Assembly (NCBI RefSeq): GCF_027587195.1 | Contig: NZ_JAPDDP010000021.1 | Coordinates: 42,957 to 106,956 of the forward strand | DNA from: Solirubrobacter phytolaccae | Lineage (GTDB): Bacteria > Actinomycetota > Thermoleophilia > Solirubrobacterales > Solirubrobacteraceae | DNA length: 64,000 nucleotides | Direction of reading: 5' to 3' | In this document: positions 37,527 to 45,843 of the stretch, piece after piece | Layout of the letters: each line of letters starts with the position of its first letter | Numbering within the stretch: the stretch's first letter is position 1 | Made by a program: the position numbers and the translations under genes | Notes under the pieces: model-generated | What the model saw: only the letters and a program-made list of their open reading frames with translations | What the model was told of the DNA's origin: nothing | Databases searched by the model: none

Positions 37527-37629
37527 GGCGCGCCGCCACCGCCGCGGGCCGCGTCAGCGGCGTGGCGTTCAGCTCGGGTGGCGCGCGGTGTGCGTTGCGT
37601 GGCTCGGGGAGCACACCGTCGGGCGTCGC

Positions 37630-37689
37630 GTCAAGAAATTCATGCCCGAGCGGCTTCGGGGCTCGAGGCCGCTCCAGGAATTTCTTGAC
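37630..37689. repeat. Inverted repeat 1 (12-bp arms plus inner stem)
   Basis: GTCAAGAAATTC at 37630-37641 pairs perfectly with GAATTTCTTGAC at 37678-37689. Inside, GAGCGGC (37648-37654) pairs with GCCGCTC (37668-37674), giving a two-part hairpin of 60 bases. The AT-rich outer arms stand out in this GC-rich DNA. Confidence 0.88.
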
Positions 37690-37769
37690 CCGTCGCGGCC
37701 GGTGCGCTCTTGTGCGGGTGAGCGGCTGCGCCGGATTGCGCCCGAGCGCGGACCGCGCGCTCGTGCGTG

Positions 37770-37813
37770 ATCCGTCAGTTAACGCCCGTGGAGGGCGTCA
37801 AGTGACGGATGAC
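37770..37813. repeat. Inverted repeat 2, first tandem copy
   Basis: Arms 37770-37787 and 37793-37810 (18 bases, 16 paired) around a 5-base loop. It shares the outer sequence TCCGTCAGTT...AGTGACGGATGAC with the next copy, while the inner stem is AACGCCC/GGGCGTC. Confidence 0.9.
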
Positions 37814-37821
37814 GGAAGCGC

Positions 37822-37864
37822 TCCGTCAGTTGGGGCCCTGTAGGGGCCCAAAGTGACGGATGAC
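37822..37864. repeat. Inverted repeat 3, second tandem copy
   Basis: Arms 37822-37838 and 37843-37860 around TGTA. Its ends are identical to those of the previous copy (51-base period), but the inner stem is GGGGCCC/GGGGCCC, so the inner bases changed on both sides while pairing was kept. Confidence 0.9.
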
Positions 37865-37951
37865 TCGCGTATGGGTGGGAATGGCGTGCTGGCCCGTGTG
37901 CGCGGGCGCTTTCCGGCGCAGCCGGCTCATCGGGACGTCAGCGCAGCGGCA

Positions 37952-38019
37952 CCGGGCCTGTCAAGCCCGACCCGAAGGGCGGCGAAGCCGTCGCGCAGCG
38001 ATCGCCTTGACAGGCCCGG
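37952..38019. repeat. Inverted repeat 4 (14-bp perfect arms)
   Basis: CCGGGCCTGTCAAG at 37952-37965 pairs perfectly with CTTGACAGGCCCGG at 38006-38019. The 40-base interior can form smaller hairpins. GTCAAG/CTTGAC also occurs in the arms of inverted repeat 1. Confidence 0.88.
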
Positions 38020-38121
38020 GGCCGCGGAGCTACCCGAGCGCGCCGCGGTGACCCACGCGGGGCGCGCGGAACGCCACGGCGACGGCGCGGCGGGGAGCGC
38101 CGCGGGGACACGCACGGGCGC

Positions 38122-38190
38122 GGCAGGCGCGGCGCGGTGGGGCGGGCAGGCGCGGCGCGTAGGCGCGGCGGGGCAGGCGCAGCGTGGGGC
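38122..38190. repeat. Degenerate GC-rich direct repeat
   Basis: GGCAGGCGCGGCGCG-like units start at 38122, 38145 and 38172 (spacing 23 and 27). The last copy is GGCAGGCGCAGCG. Low-complexity DNA; no function inferred. Confidence 0.45.
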
Positions 38191-38234
38191 GACCAGCACG
38201 CGGGCGTGTTGCGCCTGCGTGCCGACTGGGCGGC

Positions 38235-40154
38235 CTAGACGCCGAGGCGGTCGAGGACGGCGGCCTCGACGCGGGCGGCGATGGCCTCCGCGGTGAAGCC
38301 GACTTCCTCGTGCAGCAGTGCCGGGGCGCCGTGGGTGACGTACTCGTCGGGCAGGCCGACGCGCAGGAGGCGGGGCGCGACGGCGCCCTCCTCGGCGAAG
38401 GACTCCCAGACCGCGGTGCCGAAGCCGCCCTGGAGGACGCCCTCTTCGACGGTCACGAGCAGGTCGTGCGACTCGGCCAGAGAGGCGAGCAGGAGCTTGT
38501 CCAGCGGCTTGCAGAAGCGGGCGTCGGCGACCGTGACGTCCAGGCCGCGCTCAGCCAGCAGCTCGGCGGCGCCGAGGGCCTTCTGCACACCGGTGCCGTA
38601 GCCGACCAGCGCCACGCGCTCGCCGGAGCGCAGGATCTCGCCGGTGCCGACCGGGATCAGTTCGGGCGACTCCGGCAGCTCGACGCCCACGCCGACGCCG
38701 CGCGGGTAGCGCAGGGCGGACGGGCCGTCGATCTTCAGCGCCGTGTGGAGCATGTGGACGAGCATCGCCTCGTCGCGCGGGGCCATGAGCGTCATGTTCG
38801 GCAGCGGGCGCAGGTAGGCGATGTCGAACACGCCGTGGTGCGTCGGGCCGTCGTCGCCGACCAGGCCGGCGCGGTCCATGCAGAACGTGACGGGCAGGTT
38901 CTGGAGGCAGACGTCATGGACGATCTGGTCGTACGCGCGCTGCAGGAACGTCGAGTAGATCGCGGCGACCGGGCGCATGCCCTGCAGCGCCGCGCCGGCC
39001 GCGAACAGCACGCCCTGCTGCTCGGCGATGCCGACGTCGAAGTAGCGGTCGGGCATCGCCTTCTGCAGGATCGAGAGGCCGGTGCCGGAGTTCATCGCCG
39101 CGGTGATGCCGATCACGCGCTCGTCGCGCTCGCACTCGCGCACGAGCGCCTCGCCGAAGACCGTCGTGTACTGCGGCGGCGCGGGCGTCGAGGACGGCCG
39201 CGACGGCGCGGGGCGGCGCTGCGAGATCGACTTCGGCTTGGCGGCATGCCACTTCTCCATGCCCTCCAGGCCGCCGTCCTCGGCGGGCGCGAAGCCCTTG
39301 CCCTTGACGGTCGCGCAGTGGATGACGACGGGCCGCTCGGCCTCGAAGGCGGTCTTCAGCGCGCGGCGCATGGCGCGCACGTCGTGGCCGTCGATCACGC
39401 CGAGGTAGGCCCAGTCGAGCTCTTCCCACCACAGGCCGGGCGCCCAGAACGCCTTGACGGACTCCTTGAAACGCGGCCCGAGGCGCTCGAACGCCGCGCC
39501 GATGCCCGCCGGCAGCCGCGTGAGCTTCTCCTCGACGCCCTCGCGCGCCTCCCACAGACCCGGGTCCAGCCGGACGCGGTTCATGTACCGCGAGAGCGCG
39601 CCCACGTTGGGCGAGATCGACATGCCGTTGTCGTTCAAGATGACGACCATCGGCGTGCCCAGGCCACCGGCCTGCGAGACGGCCTCGAACGCGACACCGC
39701 CCGTCATCGAGCCGTCGCCGATGACCGCGACGACCTTGCCGTCCTCGGTCGCGCCGCGAAGCATCGCTTCCTTGATCCCGACGGCGTAGCCGATCGAGGT
39801 CGAAGCGTGGCCGGCGCCCATGATGTCGTGCTCGGACTCGAAGCGCGCGCAGAACGGGGCGAGGCCGCCGTACTGGCGGATGGTCGCGAGCCGGTCGCGA
39901 CGGCCGGTGAGGATCTTGTGCGGGTAGGCCTGATGGCCGACGTCCCACAGCACCTTGTCCTTCGGCGAGTCCAGCAGCGAGTGGACCGCGACCGCGATCT
40001 CACACGTGCCCAAGTTGGCGCCGAAGTGGCCACCGATCTCCCCGACCGTGTCGATCAGGAGCTCCCGCACCTCCTGCGCGACCGTCTGCAGCTCGTCCTC
40101 CGACAGAGCGTGAAGGTCCTGGGGGCGGTCGATGCGGGACAGCAGTGAGGTCAT
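38235..40154 (-). CDS. dxs: 1-deoxy-D-xylulose-5-phosphate synthase
   Basis: A 639-residue ThDP enzyme, first step of the MEP isoprenoid pathway (pyruvate + glyceraldehyde 3-phosphate). Motifs: LLDSPKDKVLWDVGHQAYPHKILTGR (in parts) with the catalytic His, AVIGDGSMTGGVAFEA for ThDP/Mg binding ending at LNDNGMSISPNVGA, FDVGIAEQQGVLFAAG with the Glu of the second half, and MDRAGLVGDDGPTHHGVFD. ATG at 40154 overlaps the ispA stop (ATGA). Confidence 0.98.
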   Translation of the reverse strand: MTSLLSRIDRPQDLHALSEDELQTVAQEVRELLIDTVGEIGGHFGANLGTCEIAVAVHSLLDSPKDKVLWDVGHQAYPHKILTGRRDRLATIRQYGGLAPFCARFESEHDIMGAGHASTSIGYAVGIKEAMLRGATEDGKVVAVIGDGSMTGGVAFEAVSQAGGLGTPMVVILNDNGMSISPNVGALSRYMNRVRLDPGLWEAREGVEEKLTRLPAGIGAAFERLGPRFKESVKAFWAPGLWWEELDWAYLGVIDGHDVRAMRRALKTAFEAERPVVIHCATVKGKGFAPAEDGGLEGMEKWHAAKPKSISQRRPAPSRPSSTPAPPQYTTVFGEALVRECERDERVIGITAAMNSGTGLSILQKAMPDRYFDVGIAEQQGVLFAAGAALQGMRPVAAIYSTFLQRAYDQIVHDVCLQNLPVTFCMDRAGLVGDDGPTHHGVFDIAYLRPLPNMTLMAPRDEAMLVHMLHTALKIDGPSALRYPRGVGVGVELPESPELIPVGTGEILRSGERVALVGYGTGVQKALGAAELLAERGLDVTVADARFCKPLDKLLLASLAESHDLLVTVEEGVLQGGFGTAVWESFAEEGAVAPRLLRVGLPDEYVTHGAPALLHEEVGFTAEAIAARVEAAVLDRLGV

Positions 40155-41029
40155 GAACTCCGGGTGGCGATGAAATCGGTGATCTGAATCAGCTCGTCGG
40201 CGGTGTCGGGAGCCGCCCGATCGAGCGCCGCGCGTGCGTTGCGATGCGATTCTTCGGCCATGGCCCGGGCCCCGTCAAGTCCGTACCGGCTCACGTAGGT
40301 CACCTTGCCGTGGCGCTCGTCGCTGCCCTGGGGCTTTCCGAGCGCCACATCGGTGCCCGTCACATCCAGGATGTCGTCGACGATCTGGAACAAGACCCCG
40401 AGCTCTGACGCGAACGCACGGAAGTCAGCCAGTGTAGTCGAGCGGGTGACATCGTCGGCGAGCAGGATCGGGCATTCGATCGCCGCGCGGATCAGTCGGC
40501 CGGTCTTGAGCTCGTGCAGCCGGCGCAGCTCCGCGTCGCCCTTCTCGATCAGGCCCTGGACGTCGATGTACTGCCCGCCGACCATCCCGCGGACGCCCGA
40601 CGCGGTCGCCAGCTCGGCGACGCACTCGAGCACGCGGGTCGGGTCTCCGTGCTGCTGCGTGAGGACGAGCCGCATCGCCTCGGCGTACAGCGCGTCGCCC
40701 GCGAGGATCGCGATCCCCTCGCCGTAGACGACATGGCACGTCGGCCGGCCGCGACGAAGCGAGTCGTCGTCCATCGCCGGCAGGTCGTCATGGATCAGCG
40801 AATAGGTGTGGATGAGCTCGAGCGCACCGGCGAGTGGGAGCACGTCCTCGGTCGGCATCCCGACGGCGTGCGCGGTCGCCAGTGCAAGCACCGGGCGGAT
40901 GCGCTTGCCGCCCGCGAGGAGGCTGTAGCGCATCGCCTCCTCGAGGCCGTCCGTGTCGCGCTCGTCGCTGAAGCGCAGCCCTTCGAGGTAGCCCTCGATA
41001 TCGGCGCGCAGGTGGTCCGGGAAGCCCAC
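40151..41029 (-). CDS. ispA: Polyprenyl (farnesyl/geranylgeranyl) diphosphate synthase
   Basis: A 292-residue trans-prenyltransferase. First Asp-rich motif HTYSLIHDDLPAMDDDSLRRG, second VLFQIVDDILDVTG, plus LLAGGKRIRPVLALA and GGQYIDVQG. Chain length (C15 or C20) cannot be fixed by eye; the residues before the first motif are LELIHTYS. GTG at 41029 shares one base with the xseB stop (TAGTG). With dxs downstream it links precursor supply to chain elongation. Confidence 0.93.
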   Translation of the reverse strand: MGFPDHLRADIEGYLEGLRFSDERDTDGLEEAMRYSLLAGGKRIRPVLALATAHAVGMPTEDVLPLAGALELIHTYSLIHDDLPAMDDDSLRRGRPTCHVVYGEGIAILAGDALYAEAMRLVLTQQHGDPTRVLECVAELATASGVRGMVGGQYIDVQGLIEKGDAELRRLHELKTGRLIRAAIECPILLADDVTRSTTLADFRAFASELGVLFQIVDDILDVTGTDVALGKPQGSDERHGKVTYVSRYGLDGARAMAEESHRNARAALDRAAPDTADELIQITDFIATRSS

Positions 41030-41232
41030 TACCCGAGCGCCATCTGGCCAGGAGCGACCGGGACGTCGGCGGCACGGACCTGGCGGTCCAGCTCCGAGCC
41101 CGCCTCGGCCGCCATGCGCGCGCACTCCTCGACGAGCGCGGCCGCGCGATCCGTCGGCAGCTCACCCGAACGCAGCGTCACCGCCGCGTGCTCGAGCCGC
41201 TCGATCAGACGCTCAAGACTGTCCTGAGGCAT
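41029..41232 (-). CDS. xseB: Exodeoxyribonuclease VII small subunit
   Basis: A 67-residue helical protein: [48 protein letters not shown] follows the XseB pattern (L-E-x-I-V-x-x-L-E-x-G-E-L-P-L-E-x-A-L). ATG at 41232 lies inside the end of nusB (20-base overlap). The large subunit XseA is not encoded next to it or elsewhere in the window, which is unusual. Confidence 0.88.
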   Translation of the reverse strand: MPQDSLERLIERLEHAAVTLRSGELPTDRAAALVEECARMAAEAGSELDRQVRAADVPVAPGQMALG

Positions 41233-41632
41233 TCGGGTCGGGAATGCTAGTGCGCAGGACGGCGGCGAGAATGCCATTGACGAAGCCCGGAGCCTCGGCC
41301 CCGCAGAACGCCTTCGCGGTCTCCACGGCCTCGTCGATCGCGCCCTCCGCCGGGATCGGCGTGTCGGCGTCGACGACGTCCGGGTGGAGCATCTCGAGCA
41401 GCGCCGTGCGCAGGATCGCCTTCTCCAGCGGCGCGATCCGGTCCAGCGACCAGTTCTTCGCGTGCTTGGCGATGTGTCCGTCGAGCTCCTCCGCGTAGTC
41501 CGCCGTGGCGTGCGCCAGCGCCCGGGTGAACGGGAGGGCCTCCCGCTCGAACACGTCGTCGAGCGGGCGCTTGGTCAGGTCGTGCTGATAAAGGGCGAAG
41601 ACCGCCGCGCGGCGCTGCTCCGACCTACGCAC
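41213..41632 (-). CDS. nusB: Transcription antitermination factor NusB
   Basis: A 139-residue all-helical protein: [13 protein letters not shown] at the start, then [24 protein letters not shown] and [34 protein letters not shown], the hallmark ends of NusB. It binds boxA RNA with NusE in rRNA antitermination. ATG start overlaps the efp end by 8 bases, and its end overlaps xseB. Confidence 0.95.
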   Translation of the reverse strand: MRRSEQRRAAVFALYQHDLTKRPLDDVFEREALPFTRALAHATADYAEELDGHIAKHAKNWSLDRIAPLEKAILRTALLEMLHPDVVDADTPIPAEGAIDEAVETAKAFCGAEAPGFVNGILAAVLRTSIPDPNASGQS

Positions 41633-42185
41633 GCGACATGTACGAGCCCGAGCGGGTGTCGACCTTGATTCGGTCCCCGATGTTCACGAACAGGGGGACG
41701 TTGACGGTCGCGCCGGTCTCCAGCGTCGCCGGCTTGTTGCCGCCGCCGGACGCGGTGTCGCCACGCACGCCGGGCTCGGTGTGCGTGACCTCGAGCTCCA
41801 CGCTCGCGCCGAGCTGGATGTCGGCGGGCTCACCGTCGATGTAGAGCATGTCGACGGACTCGTTCGGCTTGACGTACTTCAGCGGCTCTTGAACGCTGGT
41901 CTCCGAGAGCGCGATCTGCTCGAAGGTCTCCTCGTCCATGAAGTGCGCGTCCGTGCCGTCGGCATACAGGAACTGCATCTTCCGAGCCTCGGTGTGGATT
42001 GGGCGAAACTTCTCGCCCGCTCGGAACGTCCTATCGATAACAGCCCCGTCAGCCGCCCGGCGCAGCTTGGTGCGGACGAACGCACCGCCCTTTCCGGGTT
42101 TGACGTGCTGGAACTCGAGGATCTTAAAAACGGTCCCCTCGACCTCGATATGGTTTCCGTTCTTAAACTGGTTAGTCGAAATCAA
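41625..42185 (-). CDS. efp: Elongation factor P
   Basis: A 186-residue three-domain factor that rescues ribosomes at polyproline. [41 protein letters not shown] (in parts) carries the loop Lys in KPGKGGAF, so the usual modified position is Lys, not Arg. TTG start at 42185 with GAGGGG upstream. The first about 60 codons use noticeably more A/T-ending codons than the neighbours. In many Gram-positives pepQ precedes efp; here 5.8 kb of other genes separates them. Confidence 0.96.
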   Translation of the reverse strand: MISTNQFKNGNHIEVEGTVFKILEFQHVKPGKGGAFVRTKLRRAADGAVIDRTFRAGEKFRPIHTEARKMQFLYADGTDAHFMDEETFEQIALSETSVQEPLKYVKPNESVDMLYIDGEPADIQLGASVELEVTHTEPGVRGDTASGGGNKPATLETGATVNVPLFVNIGDRIKVDTRSGSYMSRA

Positions 42186-42215
42186 GGTATTCGGCCCCTC
42201 ACGGACAAGCTCGGC

Positions 42216-43583
42216 GTGCGGCTCAAGAGCGTAGCTACTGCCGCAGTCGCCATGCTCGTGGTGGCCGCACCGGCCGAGGCAGCGCCGCCGTGGTCGGCGC
42301 CCGTCGCGATCCCGGTTTCCCAGCTACCTCCTCGCGTGGAGGCGAACGAGCTCGACCAAGCCGGCCTCCTCCCCCACCTCTCGGCCGGGAAGTTCCTCGC
42401 CGCACCACAGCTCGTTTGGTGGCGCGGTGGCGAGGACTCCCGCACGCTCGTCGCGCTCAACGGGACGCAGACGCTGCGCGTGCGGACCTCGCGCTCCGCG
42501 GTCGCGTCGTCGCGCTACGCGGTCTCGCGGGTGCTCACGCTCGACGCCCGGATCGTCGACCGCGCCAACCTCGAGCGCAAGCAGCTCGGCTACCGGATCG
42601 GGGACGCGCGGCTGGAGCGGCTGGGGAGCGTGCGGGAGATCGGCGGCCCGCGGTCGATCCGCTGGGCACCCCAGCTCGCAGTCAACGAGGACGGCGCGGC
42701 GATCGCCGCCTGGCACCACATCGTCCGTGGCCGTTCCGACGAGATCCAGGTCGCGTGGCGACCGGCCGGCGGGAGCTTCTCGGCCATCCGCACGATCGCG
42801 ACGACCGGCATCGACGACGAGTCGATCGTCGGCGTCGGGATCGACACCGGCGGCCGGGCGGTCGTTGCCTATTCGCGCAATGGGCGCCTCGCGGTGCGGG
42901 CGATCCACGTGAAGACCGGCTGGATGTCCGCCGAGGCGTCTGTGGCGCCGCCCGCCGGGCAGCGGCGGCCGACGGAGATCGTCGTCGGCACGGGCGAGCC
43001 CGGGAACGTGGTCGTCGCGTGGCGCGCCTATCCCGTCACCGAAGGGCCGACCGGCCACGTGGACGCCGCCGCGGCGATCATCCCGGTGGGCTCCAACCGC
43101 CCACGCGCGGCGGTGTCGCTGGCCGAGGGCAACCTGGTCGGCTACCCGCGCGGGCCGATCGCGGCGACGGTCGACGCCACCGGGCGGCCGATCGTCGCCT
43201 GGACGGTGCCCGCCACACCGGGCGTGTCCGTGCCGACCGTGCGCATCGCGGACCAGTCGGGTGCGTGGGGCGCGCCGCAGGTGCTCGACGCGTCCGGTTC
43301 GATCGGGTCGCTGGTCCGCGTCGGGGAGGGCGCCGCGGTGAGCTGGCTGCGCGAGTCGCCCGGTGGCGAGGGGCACGGCGACCCACTCGGGGTGTTCGCG
43401 TCGGTGACCGGTCCCGACGGACGGTTCGGACCCGCCGAGCTGATCGACGACGTGTCCGCGGCGAACCGGTTCGACGGACTGCAGCCGCCGGGGCTCGGGC
43501 CGTCGGTGACCGGCGGCCTGCTGGCGGTCTATGCGGATCTCAACAACGGCCCTGGCGGCTCGGCGCGTGTGAGCTCCCGGTAG
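42216..43583 (+). CDS. Secreted beta-propeller-like protein
   Basis: A 455-residue exported protein. GTG at 42216 begins a signal peptide (about residues 1-25, ending AEAAP). The mature part is built of recurring beta units of about 45-60 residues that contain A-W or A-Y at the inner strand: [50 protein letters not shown]. This is the look of a sialidase/NHL-type propeller without enzymatic motifs. Divergent from efp with only 30 bases between the starts. Confidence 0.8.
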   Translation: MRLKSVATAAVAMLVVAAPAEAAPPWSAPVAIPVSQLPPRVEANELDQAGLLPHLSAGKFLAAPQLVWWRGGEDSRTLVALNGTQTLRVRTSRSAVASSRYAVSRVLTLDARIVDRANLERKQLGYRIGDARLERLGSVREIGGPRSIRWAPQLAVNEDGAAIAAWHHIVRGRSDEIQVAWRPAGGSFSAIRTIATTGIDDESIVGVGIDTGGRAVVAYSRNGRLAVRAIHVKTGWMSAEASVAPPAGQRRPTEIVVGTGEPGNVVVAWRAYPVTEGPTGHVDAAAAIIPVGSNRPRAAVSLAEGNLVGYPRGPIAATVDATGRPIVAWTVPATPGVSVPTVRIADQSGAWGAPQVLDASGSIGSLVRVGEGAAVSWLRESPGGEGHGDPLGVFASVTGPDGRFGPAELIDDVSAANRFDGLQPPGLGPSVTGGLLAVYADLNNGPGGSARVSSR

Positions 43584-43609
43584 ACGCCGGTGTGTGACAG
43601 ATTGCACGC

Positions 43610-44428
43610 GTGATCGCGACTTTTCTCGCGTGCTGCGTGGCCGCGGCGGCAAGCGCGCCAAGCGGCAGCGAGGCCTACAACTTCGCCGTGTCCCTCGCCC
43701 GGCAAGGGCCGCGGCCGGCCGGGAGCGTCAGCGAGCGACGTGCGCACCAGCGTGTGGCCGCGCGGTTCCGAACGGTCGGGCTCAGGGTCGGGTACGAGCG
43801 GTTCCGGGTGCCCGACAAGGGGCAGTCGCGCAACGTGATCGGGATCAGGGACGCGCCGGGCGACTGCCTGGTGATCGCGATGGCGCACACGGACAGCGTG
43901 CCGCCCGCGGACGGGGCCGACGACAACGCGTCCGGGGTCGGGACGCTCGTCGCGCTGGCACGGGCCCTGGCCACGGAGCCGGAGCCCGCGTGTGACGTGT
44001 GGCTCGTCGCGACCGGGGCCGAGGAGCGGCCGTACACAAAGACGCCGGACCACCTCGGGGCGTCAGCGCTCGTCAAGCGGCTCAGACGCACCAACCGGCT
44101 CAAGGACGTGCGGCTCGCGCTCAGCCTCGACGAGGTCGGGCGGGGCAGCCGGTTCGTGCTCCACAGCACCGCGCCCACACCGCGGGAGACCGTCGAGCAG
44201 CGCATCCTCGACGCCGGGAACGGGCGCGTCCGGTACGCCCGGGACCCGCAGGGCGAGGGCAACTCCGACCACCGGGAGCTGGCACGGGCCGGGGCGCCCG
44301 CCGCGAAGCTCGGCGTGCCCGACGACTCGTGCCGCCACACCGCGTGCGACACTGCCAGCCGCCTGCAACGTGGCGCGTTCACCCGCGTGCTGCGGATCGT
44401 CTGGCCTCTCCTGCGCACATGGACCTGA
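43610..44428 (+). CDS. M28-family zinc peptidase, probably exported
   Basis: A 272-residue peptidase with a short hydrophobic N terminus (about residues 1-16). M28 ligands appear in order: VIAMAHTDSVPPA (His), GADDNASGVGTLV (bridging Asp), VATGAEERP (Glu pair), ALSLDEVGRG (Asp) and DDSCRHTACD (final His, flanked by cysteines). Likely an aminopeptidase outside the membrane. GTG start at 43610. Its 3' end overlaps the next gene by 10 bases. Confidence 0.88.
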   Translation: MIATFLACCVAAAASAPSGSEAYNFAVSLARQGPRPAGSVSERRAHQRVAARFRTVGLRVGYERFRVPDKGQSRNVIGIRDAPGDCLVIAMAHTDSVPPADGADDNASGVGTLVALARALATEPEPACDVWLVATGAEERPYTKTPDHLGASALVKRLRRTNRLKDVRLALSLDEVGRGSRFVLHSTAPTPRETVEQRILDAGNGRVRYARDPQGEGNSDHRELARAGAPAAKLGVPDDSCRHTACDTASRLQRGAFTRVLRIVWPLLRTWT

Positions 44429-44943
44429 GCACCCGGAAGACCGTCATCGCCGTCGCCGCCGTGCTGAGCCTCGCGCTCTGGCCGGTGCAGATCGCCACGC
44501 TGTTCGACCTGCCGGCGCACCCGCTGATCCTGCACGTGCCGGTGGTGTTCGTGCCGTGCCTCGGGATCGCCACGCTGATCGCCGTCGCCAGACCACACTG
44601 GCTCGGGCTCCCGCTCGCCACCTTCGCGGTGGTCACGCTCGCCGCGACGCTGCTCACGGTGGGCGCCGGAGAAGCGTTCCTGGAGACCAAACCGCGTCTC
44701 GAAGGCAACCCGACGATGAAGGACCACGAGGGCGCCGGCGAGACCGTGCGCTTCTGCATGGTGTTCCTCACCGCAGCCCTCGTCGCCCTGCTCTACATCA
44801 AGCAGAAAGCCGCCGCCACCACCCTCAAGGTCCTGGCGGTGATCTTCGCCCTGAGCGCCGTCGGCTTCACGATCCGCACCGGCCACCTCGGCGCGAAGCT
44901 GGTCTGGGAAGACCAAGAGCAGTTGACAGAGTCAAGCAAATAG
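44419..44943 (+). CDS. DUF2231-like four-helix membrane protein
   Basis: A 174-residue protein with four membrane helices (about residues 8-28, 38-55, 66-84, 108-150 as two). The HPLILHVPVVFVP element and HEGAGETVRF fit DUF2231, a family with conserved His residues proposed to bind haem. The last codons lie within the inverted-repeat operator of the next gene: SSK-stop is read from the first arm. Confidence 0.75.
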   Translation: MDLSTRKTVIAVAAVLSLALWPVQIATLFDLPAHPLILHVPVVFVPCLGIATLIAVARPHWLGLPLATFAVVTLAATLLTVGAGEAFLETKPRLEGNPTMKDHEGAGETVRFCMVFLTAALVALLYIKQKAAATTLKVLAVIFALSAVGFTIRTGHLGAKLVWEDQEQLTESSK

Positions 44944-44956
44944 TTGACTCTGTCAA
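44923..44956. promoter_or_regulatory. Probable operator of the MarR-GNAT gene
   Basis: TTGACAGAGTCAA (44923-44935) and TTGACTCTGTCAA (44944-44956) are perfect reverse complements, and each is itself nearly palindromic (TTGAC-N3-GTCAA). The pair straddles the upstream stop codon and ends 2 bases before the ATG of a MarR protein, the classical position for autoregulation. Confidence 0.75.
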
Positions 44957-44958
44957 GC

Positions 44959-45843
44959 ATGGCCACGACCGACCACGTCGAGGCCGTGCGCGACTTCAAC
45001 CGGTTCTACACCGCGCGCATGGGCCTCACCCGCGGAAGCTACGCCCGCCCGCTGCCGGAGATCCGCGTGCTGTACGAGCTCAGCCAGGGCACGACCGAGG
45101 TCGCCGAGCTGCGCAAGGCCTTGGAGATCGACCCGGGCCAGCTGAGCCGCGTGATCTCGAAGCTGGAGGAGCAGGGCCTCGCGCGCAAGGCCACATCCCC
45201 GCTGGACGCCCGCAAGCAGACCGTGACCCTCACCGAGGCGGGCGCCGAGCGCTTCGCCCAGATGGACGCGGAGTCGGCCGACACGCTCCAGGCCGTGCTC
45301 GACGAGCTGCCCGACGCGGACGAGGTCGTCCAGGCGATGCGCAGCCTCAAGGCGGCGATCGAGCCCCAGGGGACGCTGACACTCCGCGACCTGGAGCCCG
45401 GCGACCTCGGCTGGCTCGTCCAGCGCCACGGCGAGCTGTACGCCCGCGAGTTCGGCTACGACCAGAGCTTCGAGCGGCTCGTCGCCAAGATCGCCGCCGA
45501 CTTCAACCCGGACACGGACCGCGCCTGGGTGGCTGAGATCGGTGGCACGAAGGTCGGCGCGATCCTCTGCGTCCACCACGACGACACGACCGCGAGGCTG
45601 CGCACGCTCCTCGTGGAGCCGAAGGCGCGCGGCCGGGGCGTGGGCAACACGCTGGTCGACACGGTCATCCGGCACGCGCGAGCCAGCGGCTACGCCACCC
45701 TCACGCTCTACACCAACGACAACCTGCACCCCGCGCGCCGCCTGTACGAGCGCGCCGGCTTCACGCTCACCGAAGCAACTCCCGAACGCGCCTACGGCCA
45801 CGAGCACGTCGCGCAGACGTGGTCCCTTACGCTGAGGCCATGA
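44959..45843 (+). CDS. Fused MarR regulator / GNAT acetyltransferase
   Basis: A 294-residue fusion. The N-terminal MarR domain (about residues 1-140) contains PEIRVLYELSQG, EIDPGQLSRVISKLEEQGLARK as recognition helix and a wing with SPLDARKQTVTLTEAG. The C-terminal GNAT domain (about 150-290) contains LLVEPKARGRGVGNTLVDTVI and ARRLYERAGFTL. Such fusions are known in several phyla and may acetylate small molecules. ATG at 44959 is chosen over TTG 44944, which lies in the operator. Overlaps OsmC by 4 bases. Confidence 0.94.
   Translation: MATTDHVEAVRDFNRFYTARMGLTRGSYARPLPEIRVLYELSQGTTEVAELRKALEIDPGQLSRVISKLEEQGLARKATSPLDARKQTVTLTEAGAERFAQMDAESADTLQAVLDELPDADEVVQAMRSLKAAIEPQGTLTLRDLEPGDLGWLVQRHGELYAREFGYDQSFERLVAKIAADFNPDTDRAWVAEIGGTKVGAILCVHHDDTTARLRTLLVEPKARGRGVGNTLVDTVIRHARASGYATLTLYTNDNLHPARRLYERAGFTLTEATPERAYGHEHVAQTWSLTLRP

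Larger units (their letters stand above)
37527..38234. other. 708-base non-coding region with a run of inverted repeats
   Basis: No convincing gene is present. The left two thirds hold four long inverted repeats at 37630-37689, 37770-37810, 37822-37860 and 37952-38019, listed separately; two of them form a tandem pair. The right part (about 38070-38220) is an extremely GC-rich stretch with a degenerate repeat. The region lies between a forward protease gene and the 3' end of dxs. Confidence 0.8.

Noticed and set aside
38122..38190. CRISPR-like array
   Set aside because: The units are short, degenerate and have no regular spacers; no cas gene is present.
37853..38296. Short open frames across the inverted-repeat island
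   Set aside because: They cross the palindromes, begin without ribosome sites and encode Arg/Ala-rich low-complexity sequence.
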